The notes under the pieces were generated by a model that was not told the origin of the DNA, ran no database searches, and saw only the letters and a program-made list of their open reading frames with translations. Position numbers and translations under genes: made by a program. Shown here piece by piece: positions 41,429 through 53,398 of a DNA stretch of 64,000 nt. Position 1 is the stretch's first letter; the number at the start of each line of letters is the position of its first letter. This stretch comes from Pyrenophora tritici-repentis. Lineage: Eukaryota > Ascomycota > Dothideomycetes > Pleosporales > Pleosporaceae. Where the stretch lies: contig NC_089395.1 of assembly GCF_003171515.1 (NCBI RefSeq), forward strand, positions 992,001 to 1,056,000. Reading direction: 5' to 3'.

Positions 41429-43858
41429 AGCACAAGCTCGTACAATGCCTTCAATTCTCCCAGTCGCTATTGCTGCGTCTCACCCAATTGTCCTCTTCTT
41501 AATACCCAAACGTTCAACAATCGCGACCAAGCTTGCGTCTTTCGTCTATAGACCTTGTTTTCCTTATCGACTGATGCTGGCCAGCAACATGAAAAGTCAT
41601 GACTGAATTCAATTTTTATCTCTGCATCACCTGGCGTTTCTTGGATTGGACCATCAGCAACACATCTAGCAAGCCAGCCAGGCCTGATTCTTGGATAGAC
41701 TGTTCGTTGGCCGTTCTATGTATTTCAATCTCTGCACATCCTTAGAGTTGTGCATCTCCTTTGACCGGCACAGAGCCTGGCAGGATGACATCGTTTGCAG
41801 GAGAGCCGTTTCGAGCAGCCCTGTCCTGTTTTGTGTTTTCGCGGAATATCCCCTGGGTCGTCGTCTGATTTCACTCAATCGTTAGATCTGGGTCTGTTGT
41901 GGCGTTACTATCACAAACTAAAAGTTTTCAAAAAAGGTTCACGCTTATACGCTGTCCTTTGGTTTTACAAGTGTATTTTTCTGTTTTCATGGAGATAGTT
42001 CATAGACGTTGAGGATTTTCCAACGGCCCCCCCGTGTAATTGGGGGGAGGGAGGACGGTCCCGTAATACCACACTACTACAAACATGACGCTTCGCTCCG
42101 AATCGCTTCTTTCGTCTTCTTTCTCTTGTAGCCACGTCGTTTAAGAATGGCACTACTCTACCAGCATGTTCCTAGTATGACAGACTTCGCTTGGTGATGT
42201 TCGCCGCCGTCGCAACTACGGTACTGCACTACTAAGCTTTCGGCCAGGTGCCCATGCACCAAGTTTCCTGGTCCGGCAGACCTGTCGCGTGCGTTCAGGT
42301 ACTCATTCGGCTATTGTGCCAAGGTGGCTACAAGCGTGGTCAGCAGAAAAATTATCAGACTCGACTTGCTTGATCACAACAAATTGAACACGTGCAAGAC
42401 AGGAAATCCAATCCAAGACGGTAAAGACATAATATCCGATCATGTTATTTAGCGCCGAACGCGGTGCAAGTATGCCCAACATGGTGGATCAGTGGAGTTT
42501 CTATTACCCCCAGGTAACTCCACTCCCACTCCGACTTCACACACACCGCTTGCAAATGTTCCGTGCCTACACTCCTAGGACCTAGGGCAGTCAGCTAGGG
42601 TCTTTTACCCGTATGGCATGGAAGAACCTAAGAAGCACTTTGCATTATTGGCAATGCCGAGTGGAGGCGGCTACTGCGAGACACTTCTGAGTTCGCATGC
42701 ACGACTGGGCGGGATAGCCTGGCCAGGGTAGTTGTGGTTTGTGTGTACGTGCAGGCACCCCACTTACGGCCACTCGACGATTATCCACATTGTCGGTAAT
42801 GCGGCTCCGTGACGATCGATTTGCTGTTGCTTGCATTCGCCGCTTTTTTTTGTCCAGACCAAACTAGAGTATTGCTACCTTGCTGCCATTGCCAATTGCC
42901 TTGTTCTAGCTGAACCCAGCCAACCGAGGCTCGATTGGCGGCGATGCCGTCGGCTAACTACGGCAAGGTGACTTAGTTATAAACGGCATTCCGCAACGCC
43001 TAGTTCATAAACAGCAGTTCGGATACATGACACGCAGTCACCGACCATACCTGGCCTGTATGCTAACGGGAACAAGGCCCCTGCGTTGGCGACAATGCGA
43101 GTCAGACACGTGCGCACGAGACAAGAGACCCTTAAGGCGGGCGGCAGGTGGCCAGGAAGCATCGATCCGCCCAGGTAATGAGGTTTATCCGGGCCTAGCG
43201 AGTCGTGATTGGACGAGAGACTTGCGACTAGGGTCTTGACTCTGGAGACGGCAGACGGAACAAGCGCGAGCCGTGGACTGATGACTGTTTTCCAAGGGTA
43301 CCTGAAGACATGGGTACCAAGATTTCCTTAAACCAATGTCGCGAATATTGTGGGACGATTCTGAGCTTTCTGGAATCGAGGCAAACCCGCTTGGTGTGTA
43401 ACGCGTGCTGACCACCGTTCCTGGAGTAATAAAATGCCTTTCTCGCTTCATCATGTATGCACGACCCGTGGCATGTAGATCATTCCACGTCGTCGGCGCC
43501 TTCCAACAAATCTCTCTCTGGTTGTCACTTGTGTACTTGGACATGACTACCGACGTAGGTAAGCACTAGAGGTACAACAGCGTCCATGTGCAACCTTTGT
43601 TCGTGTCGTCTTTCCTACTGTGTGGCATGCACAGTACAGCTTCAACCCCGCTGCATCGTCGTGATCGTGAGTCTACTTGGCGCTTACGAAGCATGTTGCC
43701 AACAGGTGTCCTCAATCTCACATGCAATTTGATTCCGAGGTCATCCGCCTTACAACCTCGGAGAGACACAGGCACGACTTCAAGATACCTAGGTCTGCTG
43801 TTGCAGCTGCATATTTTGTGTATTTTGTTTTTCCGGTCCAGTGACATACCATCGTGCC
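41429..43858. other. intergenic, no gene seen
   Basis: 2.4 kb holding the 3' untranslated region of the Sfp1-like gene and the upstream region of the next. Frames on both strands are short and lack family features. Confidence 0.45.
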
Positions 43859-45008
43859 ATGTCGACGTACGGTACTTTCCATGCGGACCCAGAGCCCGAG
43901 CAACATCCCGTTCGCCGGGCCAAAGCGCCATGGAACCTCATGGCCGAATGCTACACGTTGCTTCTGAAGCTGAAAGACTTACCGAAGGGTGTCTACGACC
44001 CGCTCGAGGCTGCGTGGGCCGATAAGGGCATGGGCGAGTTCGTTGGTGGACTGGGAGCGGTCATCATCGTCAGGTATAGCGATACGCCTGTTGGTATGTT
44101 TCCTATTTTTAGATACCGCCGCATTCTTTGTGACATTTCATACTATCGCATATCGCATGTCTAGTCGAATTCACGAGCCTCAAACTTGACAATGTATCGT
44201 GTCACAAGCGGAAGCGATGGAATCCCATCTGATGTCTTGTTACACCACACAGATGCATGACTACTAAGATTGGGCTCATGTCCCATAAATAATAACGTAG
44301 TTCATCTCTAATCACTCCGTAGGGCCTTACGATGAGCTTATGATCGTACCCGGCAGCTTTACCGTTCCTCATCCAGCAGACGGACCACTCAAGATTCCCA
44401 AGAAAGCACTGCGCATCTCCCGCATCTACGTCTCCCAGCGCACTACAACCTACAATGGCCGTCTAAACTGGAACATTCCCAAGAACTTGGCTCGCTTCTC
44501 TTTTTCCGCACCACCCACGGTGCAAGGACAAACTCCACCAAAGTCGCTCACGGTACAAGTCTTTCCACCAGGTACAACAGACGGTGATGGCGAAGCTCCG
44601 TTTTTCGCATGCACGCTCAAGCCATGGCAATGGATTCCAGCTATCCCTGTAAACACGAAATACATGCCAATAAGTTTGACAGTTGCCCAGCCTCCCATTC
44701 GAGAGCATCCAGGTCACAAGGCAGCTGCCAAGGCTGCGATTGAAGGTCCGCCTGTGGACGAATATGACCTTGATCCGAAGAAGGCGGAGGCAGTTCTGGT
44801 GGGCACAGATAGGTGGCGCGCAGTCGATTGCTCATCGTCGGCACCACGTGCAAGGGGCTGCTGGGTTGAAGTGCATGAAAATGAGACCAAAGAGCAGGAT
44901 GATGGGGAGAAGACGTGGTTTCCAAAGAACTTGGGAACATGGGCTGTGGGTGGGTGGCTGGAAGAGGTGAGTTGGAAACTTGGCGACGTCACTGATTGGA
45001 AGCTTTAG
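43859..45008 (+). CDS. acetoacetate-decarboxylase-like fold protein (tentative)
   Basis: Exons 43859-44093 and 44323-45008, with a 229-bp phase-1 intron (GTATGT...CACTCCGTAG), give about 306 residues. The junction reads IIVRYSDTPV-G-PYDELMIVPGSF, followed by ALRISRIYVSQRTTTYNGRL and NWNIPKNLARFSFSAPP. The order 'Y.D...GPY.EL.+.PG', 'R+Y+.S..++..GR..+..PK..A.F' resembles fungal proteins with the acetoacetate-decarboxylase-like beta-barrel. The catalytic Lys of true decarboxylases is not identified, so an enzyme function cannot be claimed. The first exon is amphipathic with no signal peptide. Confidence 0.6.
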
Positions 45009-45434
45009 GTGTGTTGGGTAGAAGGGGTGATTAATGTGGGAGGAGACAAAGTACGAGACAGACAGGAAGAGCTGTATCCAAGGTCGAGCCGTATGAAGTT
45101 GCTGTTGTGAGTATAGCTACAATAATTTCTACGTCATAAGCTCCTCGCGACTGTTCAGAACACGTGCAGAGTTTCCCCAACGCGCCAGTGAGCAACTTAC
45201 GTCGAAGCAAACAAACACACTAGGCTTCGCGTATCGTACCTGCTCTCCCCCCTTCCCATATAATAACTGCTGTTTACCAAACACGTACACCAGAGTCTCC
45301 CACTGCACTGCAATCGCACGCGCAACTGTATCTCACTCTGCTACATCTTTTCCCACTTACGATAGCACTATACATACCACACACGCACGCAATTGCGCAC
45401 CATTGCATCACTGCATCTTCATCCAACATCTCTT

Positions 45435-45476
<42 letters not shown>

Positions 45477-45503
45477 CAGCTCATCCATACACGCGTCGAG
45501 CAT
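45009..45503. other. intergenic, no gene seen
   Basis: Ends in the (CA)20 tract that lies just upstream of the next gene. Confidence 0.5.
45436..45475. repeat. (CA)20 microsatellite
   Basis: Forty bases of uninterrupted CA, about 30 bp before the proposed start codon at 45504. The frames through it (poly-Val/Cys, poly-His/Thr) are artefacts. Confidence 0.95.
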
Positions 45504-46558
45504 ATGCTCCTATCGGTCAGTGTTTCCATGTCGCTTATTGTCGAATAGCTCAACTAACGCACACACAGTTGTTCATCATAACAGCACTCATCATCTCCTT
45601 TGCCACATCATCTCTTCTCGTCTTCTTCGCCACAACATCCCTAATCATCTCCCTCATCACAACATCCATACTCATCTCCTTCATCATGGTGTCACCCCCA
45701 CCCCAATGCACTGTCCCATGGACCATGACCCTTCTCCGCCGCGACATTCGAAACCTCCGGACCAAGTCCACGGCCAAGTTGAAGAACACGTTTGCTTTCT
45801 CTAGGACTGCGACAGATGCTTCGATGCACCCAGAGGTAGAGTCCGATAGCACAACAGCGATCCCGGGAGGCCGTCAAGACTGCAGCGAGGTGACCGAAAC
45901 TGCGAGTGAGGGCAGTGTATCCACCAAGCCGGTGCAAGACAGCCACTCGGTAGCAGAAGTCGGTGCCAAGAAAGGCGGCAATGCCCTATACGAGCTCCTG
46001 CAGAACAAACTCAAAGCCTCGTATGCGTCTCGCGTCCTCAAAGCATCACATGAAGCCCGATGGAGTTTCCGTGGTAGTTGGCTCCTCCTATACATGGCTA
46101 CCCAGGCATGTCCGTCGAACGACAGCTACAATATCTTCAGAGGGGACCAAGGCCCTCCAGATGAGTCACAGATGCTTCTCGACTTGCTTCAGCAGAGCAT
46201 TGAGCCGACCCAATCGACTACAGCAAAGGTCAGCATGATGCCCGCCGATCCATACACCGAAGACAACAACATTCACACACGATATGACTCCATGTTTAGT
46301 GACGCTGGAAAATCTATCCCCTCTCCTGTGCAGATCTGGTTGACCATTCTCCAAGCCGCCAATGACTCTACAAAGATAGAAGGCCTTGCCGAAGAGCTTC
46401 TCGGATACGTGTACCCCGGAAAGAATGCCACCGATATCCTTGACCAGATTGGTAACCCGAGCAGGAAGTTGAACGATGATGACGACGCTCTGCTCCGAGC
46501 CCGTCTCCAAATGTTGTTGTATCCCGGGTACGAAGCTCTCACGAGCAACTGCATCTGA
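45504..46558 (+). CDS. hypothetical protein, possibly with hydrophobic N-terminus
   Basis: The main frame 45569-46558 has no early ATG. A 12-base exon ATGCTCCTATCG (45504-45515) with a 53-bp intron (GTCAGT...CTAACGCACACACAG) would add a start and give a strongly hydrophobic N-terminus (LFIITALIISFATSSLLVFF and more), as of one or two membrane helices. The safer start is ATG 45686 (MVSPPPQCTVPWTMTLLRRD), which omits it. The body is polar, with a helical C-terminal half (PVQIWLTILQAANDSTKIEG, LAEELLGYVYPGKNATDIL). No family is recognised. The GTCAGT donor is unusual, so the N-terminus is uncertain. Confidence 0.45.
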
Positions 46559-46978
46559 CTTCACCGCCACTATCCTGGTGGTCGTCCGTCTTCGGCGTCT
46601 AGGGCGAATCATAGCCCGGTTCGGGAAGATTTGGTCGAAAAATCCATCGTCGGTAGCGGGCGATACCGCAAAGCGGCACGTAGCCGAAGCGGCAGAGTGG
46701 GTCTGTTTGTCATGGCCGTCTACCCCTCCCCTCATCTCGTTGTACTTAAACTCCTCGGGCATCCTCTTTTGTGCAGACCACACCGCCTGGGGAACCACGA
46801 CTTGCGATACGATTTTCGCACACATTATTGATTGGAAAACATTTAGGCGACACAGAGGACGCTTTCTGGGGGGTCCACAGGAGATTTCGCATCTTTTTTC
46901 GGCAACTTGAACCGTCCGCACGTCGCGCACGTCATTACACATACTCGACATTTTCTGGGTACCGAATCAGCACTTCGT
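46559..46978. other. intergenic / upstream region of the MFS gene
   Basis: No gene recognised; the MFS reading frame is open upstream to 46907 but without ATG. Confidence 0.5.
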
Positions 46979-48493
46979 ATGAGCAGCGAAGAAAAAGGCA
47001 GCACGCCAGGATTAATCAACCCGCATAACAATCTCGCAAGAGTCAACACCTACCCCCACGCCGAATTCACTATTCCACCATCGGACACGCTCTCACCATG
47101 CCCAAGTGCCCAAACTCACACCGCCGATGCCCCGGCATTGGCCAACTTCAAGGCGAATCACCCAAACAACACTGCAACTGGAGATGAAAAAAGCCACCAA
47201 CCTCTCGATCAAGACTCTCCATCCATCACAACTACTGCCCACGATGAGGTAACCTATCCGGAAGGCGGCTTAGGCGCTTGGTCCGTCGTTCTGGGTTCTT
47301 TCCTAGGGCTCATATCGTCGCTGGGTATGATGAACACAGTCGGTATCTACCACGCGTACATTTCCGAGCACTATCTACAAGACTACAGCGAGTCGACCAT
47401 CTCTTGGATCTTCAGCATGTATGTGTTCTTGTCGTTCTTCTGCGGACTGCAAATTGGTCCCATATTTGACGCCCACGGACCGCGGCTCCTGGTACTGGCA
47501 GGCAGTATTCTACTATGCCTATCGAATTTTCTGCTCGGCCTATGCACCTTATACTGGCACTTCTTCCTTGTCTTTGGCGTACTCGGAGGCGTCGGCACGT
47601 CGCTGATCTTTACTCCGGCATTCGCAGCTATTAGCCATTTCTTCTACGTGAAGCGTGGCAATGCGACTGGTGTGGCTGCTGCTGGAGGCTCGTTGGGCGG
47701 TGTCATTTTCCCGCTCGCATTGGAGAAGCTGCTGCCTTCGGTGGGGTTCCCATGGGCAACTCGCATCGTCGGCTTCGTCACACTGTTCTGCTGCATTGGG
47801 GCCTGCATCCTCATCCGTTCTCGCTTGCCACCCAAAGTTGGTCAGTCAGTGTGGCCCGACTTCCGAATCTTCAGCCAGAAGAGCTACTTTTTGCTGACGG
47901 TCGGGATTTTTCTGATGGAATGGGCACTTTTTGTTCCAATAACCTATCTCACCACTTTTGCTACTAGCACAGGAGCGGTCGGCCCGTCTTTTTCCTACCA
48001 GCTCCTTGCCATTTTCAACGCAGGGAGTTGCATCGGCCGCTGGGTCCCAGGCTTCCTAGCCGACAAGCTTGGCCGTTTTAACAGTATGATCGCTGCACTG
48101 GCAGTTTGCTCGGCTACTTCTCTAGTGTTTTGGCTTCCAGCCTCTCTGCTTACGCCGACAACTGAGTCTGAGGCCATTACTATCAAAGCACTATCGATCG
48201 TCTACGCAGTCACTTTCGGGTTCGCCTCTGGCTCCAACATCTCATTGACGCCGGTATGTGTCGGTCAGCTCTGCGATACGAACGTATATGGGAGATACTA
48301 CGCTACTTGCTACACGGTCGTGAGCTTCGGTACGCTCACGGGTATTCCCATCGCAGGTGCTCTTATCCAAGCTTGCGGTGGGCATTATTGGGGTGTGGTT
48401 GTTTGGACCGCGGTCTGTTACGTGATGTCCTCACTCTGTTTTGTTTGGAGTCGTGCACTACAGATAGGATGGAATCTGGCGGTCAAGTTCTAA
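46979..48493 (+). CDS. MFS transporter, monocarboxylate-transporter-like (MCT type)
   Basis: A single-exon, 504-residue protein from ATG 46979 (MSSEEKGSTPGLINPHNNLA). A polar N-terminal tail of about 90 residues leads to YPEGGLGAWSVVLGSFLGLI, the 'P.GG.GAW' entry motif of fungal MCT-type major facilitator proteins. About twelve membrane helices follow in two sets of six, with RPLL-like loop sequence (DAHGPRLLVLAGSILLC) after helix 2-3 and the second-half motif GRWVPGFLADKLGRFNSM. Location in the plasma membrane or an organelle membrane is the family expectation. The carried substrate (monocarboxylate, nicotinate-like, siderophore or other) cannot be told from the sequence. Confidence 0.85.
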   Translation: MSSEEKGSTPGLINPHNNLARVNTYPHAEFTIPPSDTLSPCPSAQTHTADAPALANFKANHPNNTATGDEKSHQPLDQDSPSITTTAHDEVTYPEGGLGAWSVVLGSFLGLISSLGMMNTVGIYHAYISEHYLQDYSESTISWIFSMYVFLSFFCGLQIGPIFDAHGPRLLVLAGSILLCLSNFLLGLCTLYWHFFLVFGVLGGVGTSLIFTPAFAAISHFFYVKRGNATGVAAAGGSLGGVIFPLALEKLLPSVGFPWATRIVGFVTLFCCIGACILIRSRLPPKVGQSVWPDFRIFSQKSYFLLTVGIFLMEWALFVPITYLTTFATSTGAVGPSFSYQLLAIFNAGSCIGRWVPGFLADKLGRFNSMIAALAVCSATSLVFWLPASLLTPTTESEAITIKALSIVYAVTFGFASGSNISLTPVCVGQLCDTNVYGRYYATCYTVVSFGTLTGIPIAGALIQACGGHYWGVVVWTAVCYVMSSLCFVWSRALQIGWNLAVKF

Positions 48494-49807
48494 GAGGTAG
48501 ACTAGGCAGTGGTGCTTTGAGTTACTGGGTGTTGCTGAGTGCTGCTGGGTGAGCAGCGGCTGAGATCAGCAACCACGGACGCTTTATAAAATTGTAAACT
48601 TGTTGTATGGGAAAGGCGATGTAGTGCATGTTGCAAGAGGAGGACGGTGCCAAATTGGTTGATTGCGCATGGGATTGTGGGACGTTCTTTGGTGTCCCCA
48701 CTTACTGTCATTATCGTGCTACTCTGATCGTCACTGTGGCGACGGTAATCTTAATCAAAGACGGTGGCTTTGTTTCATGTTCTCTTTTTGTCCCCCGCTT
48801 GTCCGAAGCAATTGAGATTCGCCCCAACATGTTGGTGAGGCTGGAATGTTCGGAACGCCGATATATTGGCAAGGTCGGGACGATCTCCCCCACGCCGACT
48901 AGCAGCCCACCGAACCGCTGCCAGACCGAGCTCAGGACAAGCTCCCCAACCAGTTCTTGTTGTGATATTCAACCCGTATAACGCCCAATGCCCTTCTCTT
49001 CAGAATGGAGGTGCCAGTTTTCAGAGAAATTCTTCTAATGGCTCACGTGGTCTCGAACAAGAAGCGTAATTTGATAGAGGTGGTACCTATACCCCTGAAC
49101 TACCGGGAGCCACAAACACGTGGGCCGCCTAGCTGAAAGGTTCATGCCGCACTGGGCTAAACTCTACCCACACCAGTGAGTGCCAAGCAGATTGTCCGAA
49201 ACAACAAATTCCAGTTGATTGCGCGCTCTGGGATCCGTTTGCAACGTAGTTTGCACTCTCTCATTTGCCCGGCGATCCCACCAAGCACAACCCAACCGCC
49301 AGTTTTCCCGCGCCACCGACGTGCTCACCGCACGTTGATTGATTGAGAGAGACGATGTACCTGCACGGATGCGGTGTTGCAGTCATCTTAGACCTACCGT
49401 CGTACCCGTTGGCGAAAAAGCGAGTCAGGTCGGTGTGTGCCCTCTGTCCAATGCAGGACAAGAGCGAAACGCTTTTGGCAGATTTGAGTTCAAGGCACAA
49501 CATCTTTTGCATCTATTGGCAAAGCGCCATGGAGATGGTAGCGCCATGCGGGGCGAAATGACACAAGTGTTGGCGATGAGGTTGTCGATTCGTGCCGGCG
49601 CCGTTCCTCTACCATGCCCGATTGGGACGACTGAGGTCTGGGTATACCGTAGTGTACCTGTCAATCTTTCGTTCTGTTGCAGGTGTACTTTCTTCTACAG
49701 ACTGACCAGTACCCTTCTTTTTAACCCTGCATGCCCTCGAATGCCTGGTTCTTCCATATACCTGTGCTTAAACTAATTGCTGGGCTTCTTAATGCCCGCT
49801 CAAGATC
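48494..49807. other. intergenic, no gene seen
   Basis: 1.3 kb between the MFS and ankyrin genes. Short frames lack family features, and no repeat was noticed. Confidence 0.5.
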
Positions 49808-52800
49808 ATGAAGTCCCCGTCTTGCCATTGTCTCTTTGCTCGAAACTCGACTGACATGGAGCCCGCCATACGCAGAATCGACCTCGAGATGGAATCCGAC
49901 AGTGCGAAAGCGCCCGCGTTGAAACGCAAGGGCTCGACGCTTCAGACTTCTGTTGAAGTCCTCAAGTGCAGATTTGGGAAGCCAGCAGGCACACCGGAGG
50001 AACGCGGAGCTTTCAAACCATCCAAGCAGTGGACGCCGATATATTACGCCGTGTATCATCAACGCGAGGCCGCTCTATCACATTTCCTACGGACCGGCGG
50101 ATCACCAGACGACATCACTGGCACCGGCCAACCACCACTGTGCATTGCCTTTGCTAGCGGCTATGTCGAAACTGCAAAGTCTCTCCTCGAAGCTGGTGCC
50201 GACGTAAACGCTACAATCAAGAACACCGGCGAAACCGCTCTTCATTTGGCCGTCAAGAATGGACGAAACGACTTGGTCGAGCTCATCATTCCCTACGGAG
50301 CGAATCTGGACCTTAAGACATACGACACTGGCGAGACCCCTCTGCACTATGCTGCATCAAAGTCTGCATCTTTGGCAAGCGCCATGACATTGATCAAGCA
50401 TGGAGCCAGCTACGATGTTCTCAACGTCAAGGGACAAACAGCAGCAGAAGCAGCTTTGAAGGCCAACAACATCCAAGGTGCGGCGGCAATCATCAACGCT
50501 GCACGAGACAAGCGCGACGAGCTTGTCAAGGAAAAGGAGATGCTGCTGAAGCACGTGGAAAACACTCAGGGTCGCTTCTCCATTGGAAACGACCTCATCG
50601 CAGATATCTTTGCTGCAGCCTGCGACCCCGAGTCGACGGTTCTTGTAGAGGCTATCAAGAGGAACGATGCAGCGCTTGTTGAAATGCTCCTCGAGAAAGG
50701 CTCGGACCCGGATCAAGAAACAACCAGCGGCCTCCGACCCATTTTCGTAGCCCTAGACTGCGCCAGCGCACCAGTCGTCAACGCTCTCTTAAAACGAGGC
50801 ATCGACCTCAAGGTCCTTGACAAGAAACAGTCTACTGTACTCCAAGCTATTTTCGAAAGCCCGTTGGCACATGAACAAGAAACGTCCGCTTTATTTGCAG
50901 CCCTGCTAGAGCAAGGTGCGGATGCTGATGTAAGGTACCCCGACGGCAAGACACTACTCCATCACGCTGTATCACCCATCTTCGACAACACAAAGTACGC
51001 ACAATTGCTTATTGACAACGGCCTCGATGTTGATGCGCAAGATGAGGGTGGAAACACAGCGCTGCACCTTGCAACACACAGCAAGTCACGTGTGGAAATG
51101 CTGTTGAAGAACAAAGCAAACCCACACCAAACCAACGTTGGAGGACTTACGCCTTTGCTCTATGCTTCCACATTCTGTAAGAAAGACAAAGAACCAGACC
51201 TGCTCTCATTGGTCAAGGTGTCAGATCGCAGCAAGACCAACGCCAACGAGCAGTCAGCCCTGCATCTCGCTGCTGCAAACGGGTTGGAGAAGACATTACG
51301 CTTGTTGCTAAGAGCTCGTCCGGACATTGCGGTCGTTGACAAGGACAAGAACACGCCATTGCTTCTTGCTGTTAAGAACCACCAATGGGCTGTTGTTCCG
51401 CTCCTTGCGATAGCTCCCAGCATCAATGCATGGGGAACAGACGGCCTGATCGCGCTACACCACATTGCTACCAGCACCCCGACCGAACCTGAAACATGGG
51501 CAGACATCGCCGCAGCGACATTTCCCTTTTGTCAACGGGGTGTAAGCAGGAGTATGCGCGACCGATCAGGAGCAACGTCACTTATTTTGGCTGTCAAGAC
51601 CCTCCCTGAGGAAGGACTTCCTGTCGTAGAAGCTCTACTAGTCCAGAAGATGGACCGGCAAGCGAGCTGGAACTGCGCGGGCCACGAGGATCACCAGAAG
51701 CGCGAGGCATTGTACTACGCCGTCACACTAGGCAAGCCCGCATTCGTGGAAGCATTGCTCAAGAATGGTGCTACGTTCAATTTCGAAGACTGGACATCCG
51801 AGACCGCCGAGATGTCTCCCTCTGTGGAGACCAACAAGCAAATCCTCAAAATTTTCGCTCAGCACGAGTGGCAACGACGTGCCGCTCTGTTACGGAGATT
51901 GCCGACCGAGGCCGACGATGGACTATTTTTCTTTTTCACGGCATTTCCTATCGCGAGCCTCAAGCAGATGATCTCATTGGGTCTGGACATCAATGCTTTG
52001 CCCAAGTCGCCTATGGGATCATCTTTGCTATGGGCTTTCCTACGCCACATCCCACTTCAACCACCTATGTCACCAGATTACTTGATGGAAGGTCTCAAGA
52101 CTATCTTGGCAGCTGGATCAGACCCAAATGCGGAATGGGTCCGCAGCTCAAGACGCTCGACTCCGCCGCAGTCACCAAACTCCTCCAGGATCGGTCTTCC
52201 GTTGACACTACGTCCTCTCTCTTTCTTGCTCGAAGAGTGCCCAGGCATTGACATCGCTGCGGTGAAACTTATGCTGACGCAAGGTGCGGACCTATCCGTT
52301 GCATCGCCGTTCTACGCTGGACGTTTTCCTCTTCATTCTGCAGCAAAAGCCCGCCGAGTTAATATCGTAGAGGAGCTGTCACTGCAACGTGCCGACATGA
52401 GCTGTGTCGACCAGTCTGGACGAACACCACTATTCTACGCAGCTGAGGTTGGTGATTGGGAGATTACGGATACCTTGCTGCGTCGCGGCGCCAAGGTAGA
52501 CATTCAAGACTCGACTAAGGACACTCCCTTGCACCTGGCAGCCGTCGGTGGAAGCAAGAGGGTCGTAGCCATATTGCTCCGTGAGGAAGCAAAGGCCAGC
52601 ATGAAGAACGTACAGGGTCTCACACCGCTAGAACGTGTGCCAGAGGACCTCGAAGAGCAAGAGAAGGAGAAGATTGTATCTATGCTGAAAGATGCCGAAG
52701 AGAAGGAGAAGAGAGAAGAAGAATATCAACGACGACGACAAGAACAAACTGCAGCGCTAGAAGCAGAAGTCAAACAAGCCCATGAAGAGGCACTCGCAAC

Positions 52801-53398
52801 AGAAAGGAGACAACAAGAGGAACACCGCAAGAAGGAGCAAGAAAAGGCAGAAGCCCTTCTCCAGGAGAAACACACAGAAGACCACGCCGCCACCGCCACC
52901 GAAACCCTCCAAACACCACCCCAGCTCAAAAACCGCAAATCATACTCCCTCTTCCGCAAATCCTCCCTCTTCTTCTCCAAGTCCACAGGCACCAACACAC
53001 CTGCCGACAACAGCGCCAAAATGAGGAAATCATCAATGCTTAGCCTACGCATTACTTCAACACAAGAGCCCAACAAGCCCATCCCCGCAAACCACCCCTC
53101 TCCCAACACTCCCGCGCTGCTGCTCGCAAGTCCAGACTTCTTCACGACGGACTTTTCCACCAAGATGAGCCAGCGATCAACTGCCGCGGTACCAACGACG
53201 CTGAAACGCCTTCCCACGCCTCGTGTGGACAGCGGACTGGATTCAGGGCAAGCGGGACTAGTGGGTAGAGAAAAGGATGACAAGACAGCGTTGGACCTGG
53301 CGGCTGTGAACGAGAAGTTAGCGAACCCGAGGGACAGTGGGCATGAGTTCAAGGATTGGCTTGCGCTGACTAGGATGCTCGATGTCGACGGTGTTTGA
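49808..53398 (+). CDS. large ankyrin-repeat protein with C-terminal coiled coil
   Basis: A single uninterrupted 1,196-residue frame from ATG 49808 (MKSPSCHCLFARNSTDMEPA); ATG 49856 (MEPAIRRIDLEMESDS) is an alternative. Ankyrin units run from about residue 75 to 950, with clear 'G.T.LH.A...G....V..LL..GA' patterns such as GETALHLAVKNGRNDLVELI, GNTALHLATHSKSRVEMLL, KDTPLHLAAVGGSKRVVAIL and GRTPLFYAAEVGDWEITDTL. Residues 955-1040 are a charged coiled coil (EKEKREEEYQRRRQEQTAAL). The tail is basic and Ser/Pro-rich (KSYSLFRKSSLFFSKSTGTN). Ankyrin arrays bind protein partners; none is implied by neighbours. No enzymatic or NACHT domain is seen. Confidence 0.85.
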   Translation: MKSPSCHCLFARNSTDMEPAIRRIDLEMESDSAKAPALKRKGSTLQTSVEVLKCRFGKPAGTPEERGAFKPSKQWTPIYYAVYHQREAALSHFLRTGGSPDDITGTGQPPLCIAFASGYVETAKSLLEAGADVNATIKNTGETALHLAVKNGRNDLVELIIPYGANLDLKTYDTGETPLHYAASKSASLASAMTLIKHGASYDVLNVKGQTAAEAALKANNIQGAAAIINAARDKRDELVKEKEMLLKHVENTQGRFSIGNDLIADIFAAACDPESTVLVEAIKRNDAALVEMLLEKGSDPDQETTSGLRPIFVALDCASAPVVNALLKRGIDLKVLDKKQSTVLQAIFESPLAHEQETSALFAALLEQGADADVRYPDGKTLLHHAVSPIFDNTKYAQLLIDNGLDVDAQDEGGNTALHLATHSKSRVEMLLKNKANPHQTNVGGLTPLLYASTFCKKDKEPDLLSLVKVSDRSKTNANEQSALHLAAANGLEKTLRLLLRARPDIAVVDKDKNTPLLLAVKNHQWAVVPLLAIAPSINAWGTDGLIALHHIATSTPTEPETWADIAAATFPFCQRGVSRSMRDRSGATSLILAVKTLPEEGLPVVEALLVQKMDRQASWNCAGHEDHQKREALYYAVTLGKPAFVEALLKNGATFNFEDWTSETAEMSPSVETNKQILKIFAQHEWQRRAALLRRLPTEADDGLFFFFTAFPIASLKQMISLGLDINALPKSPMGSSLLWAFLRHIPLQPPMSPDYLMEGLKTILAAGSDPNAEWVRSSRRSTPPQSPNSSRIGLPLTLRPLSFLLEECPGIDIAAVKLMLTQGADLSVASPFYAGRFPLHSAAKARRVNIVEELSLQRADMSCVDQSGRTPLFYAAEVGDWEITDTLLRRGAKVDIQDSTKDTPLHLAAVGGSKRVVAILLREEAKASMKNVQGLTPLERVPEDLEEQEKEKIVSMLKDAEEKEKREEEYQRRRQEQTAALEAEVKQAHEEALATERRQQEEHRKKEQEKAEALLQEKHTEDHAATATETLQTPPQLKNRKSYSLFRKSSLFFSKSTGTNTPADNSAKMRKSSMLSLRITSTQEPNKPIPANHPSPNTPALLLASPDFFTTDFSTKMSQRSTAAVPTTLKRLPTPRVDSGLDSGQAGLVGREKDDKTALDLAAVNEKLANPRDSGHEFKDWLALTRMLDVDGV

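Noticed and set aside
45274..45804. Frames with poly-Cys/Val or poly-His/Thr
   Set aside because: Artefacts of the (CA)20 microsatellite.
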